DNA from: Topomyia yanbarensis
Taxonomy: Eukaryota > Arthropoda > Insecta > Diptera > Culicidae
Direction: 5' to 3'
Assembly: GCF_030247195.1 (NCBI RefSeq)
Contig: NC_080671.1
Location: 411,318,044-411,382,043 of the forward strand
DNA length: 64,000 bases
The notes beneath the pieces were generated by a model, which did not search any database, was not told where the DNA came from, and worked only from the letters and a program-made list of their open reading frames with translations. Shown piece by piece: positions 61,116 through 64,000 of this stretch. Numbering within the stretch: position 1 is the first letter of the stretch; every line of letters begins with the position of its first letter. Both the position numbers and the translations under genes were made by a program.

Positions 61116-61434
61116 AAAATATCTTTTATTTAATATCTATACGGAATACTGAAAGCTCTTTTCACGCGCTATCGAAAAATAGAATCATTGAATAGATTGA
61201 AAATCACCCTAAATAACGCAAAGTATTTAAAATTTAGCAAATTTACTTGGTATGTTCGAAAACACAATATCACCCACAACTTTCACCAAACAAATAATTT
61301 TGCAACAAAACCACATTGGATAACGGGTTTCACATAACTTGAGATACACAAGAAGAGGCAGCGCTATATGTCTATTAGAAACAAAGAAAAAGGAATTCCG
61401 CCAACTTACCCCAACCGCCAACTAGCCCCGGGCT

Positions 61435-61654
61435 CCCCTACTCATTACCCTGTAGTTCCGGAACGGGAAGCCGGATCCATTAGAAATTCAATAGCAGCCT
61501 ATGGGAACGTTGCATACATACACACACATACACACACAGACATTTGCCGAACTCGACGAACTGAATCGAATGGTATATGTCACTCGGCTTTCCGGTCCTC
61601 CGTCAAAGAGTCGGTTTTCAGAGCAATTTCAATACCTTTCTATAGTTAAAGGCA
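61435..61654 (-). repeat. GCCTTTCTCAT dispersed repeat, copy e (short)
   Basis: The minus strand starts near 61654 (TGCCTTTAACTATAGAAAGG), followed by the GACTCTTTGACGGAGGACCG and CGATTCAGTTCGTCGAGTTC region, the microsatellite (about 61507-61542) and one partial module ending with CCGGAACTACAGGGTAATGA. The small ORFs at 61368-61698 are readings of this repeat. Confidence 0.65.
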
Positions 61655-62100
61655 AAAATAATAACTGCAATTTTTCAACCGATTTTGAGCGGAATTAAAT
61701 TTTCTCTCTAAATTTATTTAAACAAAGATGCTTTCTAAGACAAAAGGAAGAGTAATTTTCATATTTTTAATGAAAAAATCGCAAAATAATGGTTATTTTC
61801 GTATTGTTGTCCTGAAACCTCACAGTACTTGTAACAAAAGAACATAACATAACATTCCGTTGGAAAGGTAATTTCTTCTTCTTTCCAAAATCCAAATTTT
61901 TGCTATGAATCAAGATTTTGAGGGTATATTAAATTGATCAAACGTGGTTTTGTGTTGTATTTGACGAGATCTACTAGCTTTAACGTACCACTTTAAAAGC
62001 ACATTATTTTTTTTATTTTGTAGCACCGTGTAACTAGCATAGAAACGATGCTTAGCTGTCATCATCAGACAAACGTTGCAGTGATATGCGCACTACAATA

Positions 62101-62524
62101 CACTCAAGTTTTTTTTACGCGGTTTTTTTGCGCGGTATTTTTTTACGCGGTTTTTTTTACGCGGATTTTGAAATTTACACGGTTTTCATTTACGCGGATT
62201 TTGAAATTTATGCGGTTTTCATTTACGCGGATTTTGAAATTTACGCGGTTTTCATTTACGCGGTTTTTGAAATTTACGCGGTTTTCATTTACGCGGATTT
62301 TGGAATTTACGCGGTACCCATCAATGAGGTTCCCTTTATCGCGGATTCTTAAATTTAAGTGGTCTTCATTTACGCGGATTTTGAAATTTACGCGGTTTTC
62401 ATTTACGCGGATTTTGAAATTTACGCGGTTTTCATTTACGCGGATTTTGAAATTTACGCGGTTTTCATTTACGCGGTTTTCATTTACGCGGCTCGTATCC
62501 CCCGCGTAAAAAAAAACCTGAGTG
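62101..62524. mobile_element. TA-flanked element made of an internal 33-bp minisatellite
   Basis: The ends CACTCAAGTTTTTTTTACGC and GCGTAAAAAAAAACCTGAGTG are inverted repeats of about 22 bp with one mismatch and one length change, flanked by TA at 62099-62100 and 62525-62526. The interior is about ten copies of a 33-bp unit built of TTTACGCGGATTTTGAAA and TTTACGCGGTTTTCA. The unit length is a multiple of three, so open frames run on both strands (62048-62509 plus, 62143-62772 minus) encoding 11-residue repeats. These are not credible genes: they follow from the repeat. Confidence 0.75.
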
Positions 62525-62529
62525 TACTT

Positions 62530-63376
62530 AGCGCGAGCATCTTGGCTGTCAGATAAATTTGTTTTTAAGGAACAATCATTACGTTTATATTCAGTACTAT
62601 CATTTTGTCGCGAAACTTCAATTGTTGGAATGTGGATCGAGTTTTTTATTTGCGTTTCTAACGTCGCGTATAGTTGGAAAAATTCGGGCGATCCGGCGCT
62701 TAAAAAGTCCTTATAGGACCATTTCGCGTACAATTCTGAGTTATCTTTGCCCACCACGGAGTGGGAGACCATCCACGGTTATTCGCGCCGGGCACTCGTT
62801 TCGTCTCTTTCAATCAACGGGCACACTAATTGTAGCAAGGTCGAGCACAGCAATAAATCTAACACGCTGGTGAAGTAGAAACTCGTGTCATTTCTATCGT
62901 ATTCAAGATCGCTATATTGAAATTGTCGCAAATATCATTCAGTAAGATATATCGGTTACCATCGGTAAGATAACCCAACGGCATACCGTGGGAGTTGAAG
63001 TCTTCCAGAACCAGCTGAGATGAGATGTATATCGAAATAATACCAATAATTCTTGGCCTTTGATTCGGACTCGACATATAACAACTTCAGTACCTGGTGC
63101 CGAGCAGAGGTAAATCCGATTGATAGAATAGCATATTTTAATCCCGAAAGACGTTGCTCCATAGTTCTTTCTCGGTCTAGCAAATAATATTAAAATTGTA
63201 GAAGATCTACGTCTGAAATTAACCAGGTTCTACACAATGCAAATGCATTGTGTAAAACCTGGGAAAAATATAGGGACTGAAATATAGGGATACTTGAGGT
63301 TTTGGATGTCCGATGAGGAAATTCCTGCTAGTTTCAAGGATTTCCGAGACCAGTACCCACTTACTTCGGTTTTGTA
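62530..63376 (-). pseudogene. Decayed I-clade LINE fragment (end of ORF1 to middle of ORF2)
   Basis: The minus strand aligns in order with the LINE at 29386-35480. 63250-63376 matches the ORF1 end (GGGATACTTGAGGTTTTGGA against GGGACACTTGGGGTTTTTGG). 62880-63080 carries the endonuclease remnant LEDFNSHGMPLGYL, corresponding to LGDFNSHGMVWGCL. 62640-62790 matches the linker before RT (TTCGCGTACAATTCTGAGTT against TTCCGCGTACAACTCCGAGC). Many indels and stops are present, and a 370-bp portion of the endonuclease-linker region is shortened. It is a dead copy of the same or a sister family. Confidence 0.75.
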
Positions 63377-64000
63377 AAGGGCGAACACGAAATTATTGCG
63401 ACACATTCAACAGGGCATAACTTTTTTAGCATTGGGTAAAAATCAACCAAATTTTGCACACTTTCTCATTGATGTGTATTGTTTACATGCTGTCAAACTC
63501 GAAGTCGTGTTTTTCGATTTAACGAAAATGGAGGTGAACCAACTCGAGTCGAGAGAACAAATTCTTTCCAAACACCTGGAATTTCCTGACCTGTCGCACC
63601 GGTAGTTGGGAAAAATGTTGAACATTTACCATTCAACCGTCTCCAGAGTGTTGAAGCGGTTCCAGAAGCGGTTGACGTTGGACCACGGCAAAGGAGCTGG
63701 AAGAAAACCGGGACCGGAGAACAAAAAGACAGAGAAAAAGGTGAAGCGGATGATTAAACCAAATCCCAACGTCTCAAGCCGTGATTTGGCTAAAAAGATC
63801 GGCATGTCGCAGAGCTACGTCCAGAATGCAAAGAAGAGAGCTGGACTACATACATACAAGGTACAGAACTTCCCAAACCGCGATGAGCGTATATAAAAGC
63901 CGATTTTAAGCAAATTCCGGGGTTGGAGTTTTTCACCGGCAAGAGCAAGTTCTATGTGGACGACAAATTTAAGAAGAAGAAAATGTCGAAGTTCGCCTCC
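63377..64000 (+). mobile_element. Mariner-family transposon (ITmD37E-like), cut by window edge
   Basis: The element begins AAGGGCGAACACGAAATTAT just after TA at 63375-63376, inside or at the edge of the decayed LINE copy. A transposase pseudogene follows. The right terminus lies beyond the window. The family assignment comes from recognition of the transposase region and the 5' terminus. Confidence 0.7.
63528..64000 (+). pseudogene. Mariner/Tc1-superfamily transposase, disrupted and partial
   Basis: The start is ATG at 63528 (MEVNQLESREQIL). In frame a TAG at 63603-63605 interrupts the first helix-turn-helix (LSHR-stop-LGKMLNIYHS). The frame then continues through HSTVSRVLKRFQKRL, the GRKPG hook and the second helix-turn-helix (SSRDLAKKIGMSQSYVQ) to NRDER at about 63890. 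There a deletion of roughly 90-100 bp removes the stretch expected to hold the first catalytic aspartate and shifts the frame. The catalytic-domain sequence resumes as YIKADFKQIPGLEFF...KFASS-type sequence to the window end. It is inactive: a nonsense mutation plus loss of a catalytic residue. It cannot be judged beyond 64000. Confidence 0.75.

Noticed and set aside
62143..62772. 209-codon minus-strand repeat protein, and its 153-codon + strand counterpart
   Set aside because: Both are generated by the 33-bp minisatellite inside the TA-flanked element. The minus frame also runs into decayed LINE sequence.
1..64000. CRISPR array or prokaryotic operon structure
   Set aside because: The repeats have no unique spacers, and the genes are eukaryotic with GT splice donors.
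56119..64000. C-terminal gustatory receptor exon (TM5-7, TYxxxxxQF)
   Set aside because: Looked for in + strand frames after acceptor-like AG sites (for example near 57150). Nothing read as the receptor C-terminus. A short, diverged exon could still have been missed by eye.

Overview
The window is eukaryotic, AT-rich and dominated by repeats, and it fits a large insect genome. The four recognisable host coding blocks are N-terminal exons of insect gustatory receptors. The transposon mix (I-clade LINE with an RNase H domain, CR1/jockey-type LINEs, an ITmD37E-like mariner, TA- and TTAA-flanked MITEs, a dispersed culicid-looking noncoding repeat) suggests a mosquito, most likely a culicine (Aedes-like). 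That assignment rests on recognition of families, not on a search; the species cannot be fixed from this sequence.

Layout. Positions 1-24531 are one head-to-tail satellite of the 7-bp unit TTTTATG (CATAAAA on the other strand), broken only by a 500-N assembly gap (14187-14686). All three forward frames are open through it, so very long ORFs appear there; none is a gene. Positions 24532-27300 are unique-looking noncoding DNA. From 27442 to 56118, four exons on the + strand (27442-28061, 44091-44707, 45746-46359, 55502-56118) each encode about 205 residues with four membrane segments of a 7-TM gustatory receptor. All end at a GT donor in the same phase (phase 2). No exon with the C-terminal half (TM5-7 and the family's TYxxxxxQF motif) was found. 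The simplest model is an array of alternative first exons, each with its own promoter, spliced to shared C-terminal exons beyond position 64000. Copies 1-3 share a conserved upstream block with an arthropod initiator-like CAGT/TTAGT 72-75 bp before the ATG.

The spaces between these exons are filled by mobile DNA: a decayed I-clade LINE (about 29390-35480, minus) carrying a solo LTR with a 5-bp target duplication; a dispersed repeat with GCCTTTCTCAT ends (five copies); a 5'-truncated LINE (38880-40360); a hAT-like long-inverted-repeat element with an 8-bp target duplication (42350-43780) only about 235 bp upstream of the second receptor exon's predicted start; a LINE whose RT core is replaced by another repeat (47175-49860); a 116-bp TTAA-flanked MITE (52409-52524); several long inverted-repeat elements; a tRNA-like SINE head; a TA-flanked element built on an internal 33-bp minisatellite (62101-62524); and a broken mariner cut by the window edge (63377-64000).

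The only probably functional host content is the receptor exon array and its promoters. Everything else coding is transposon-derived and disrupted.
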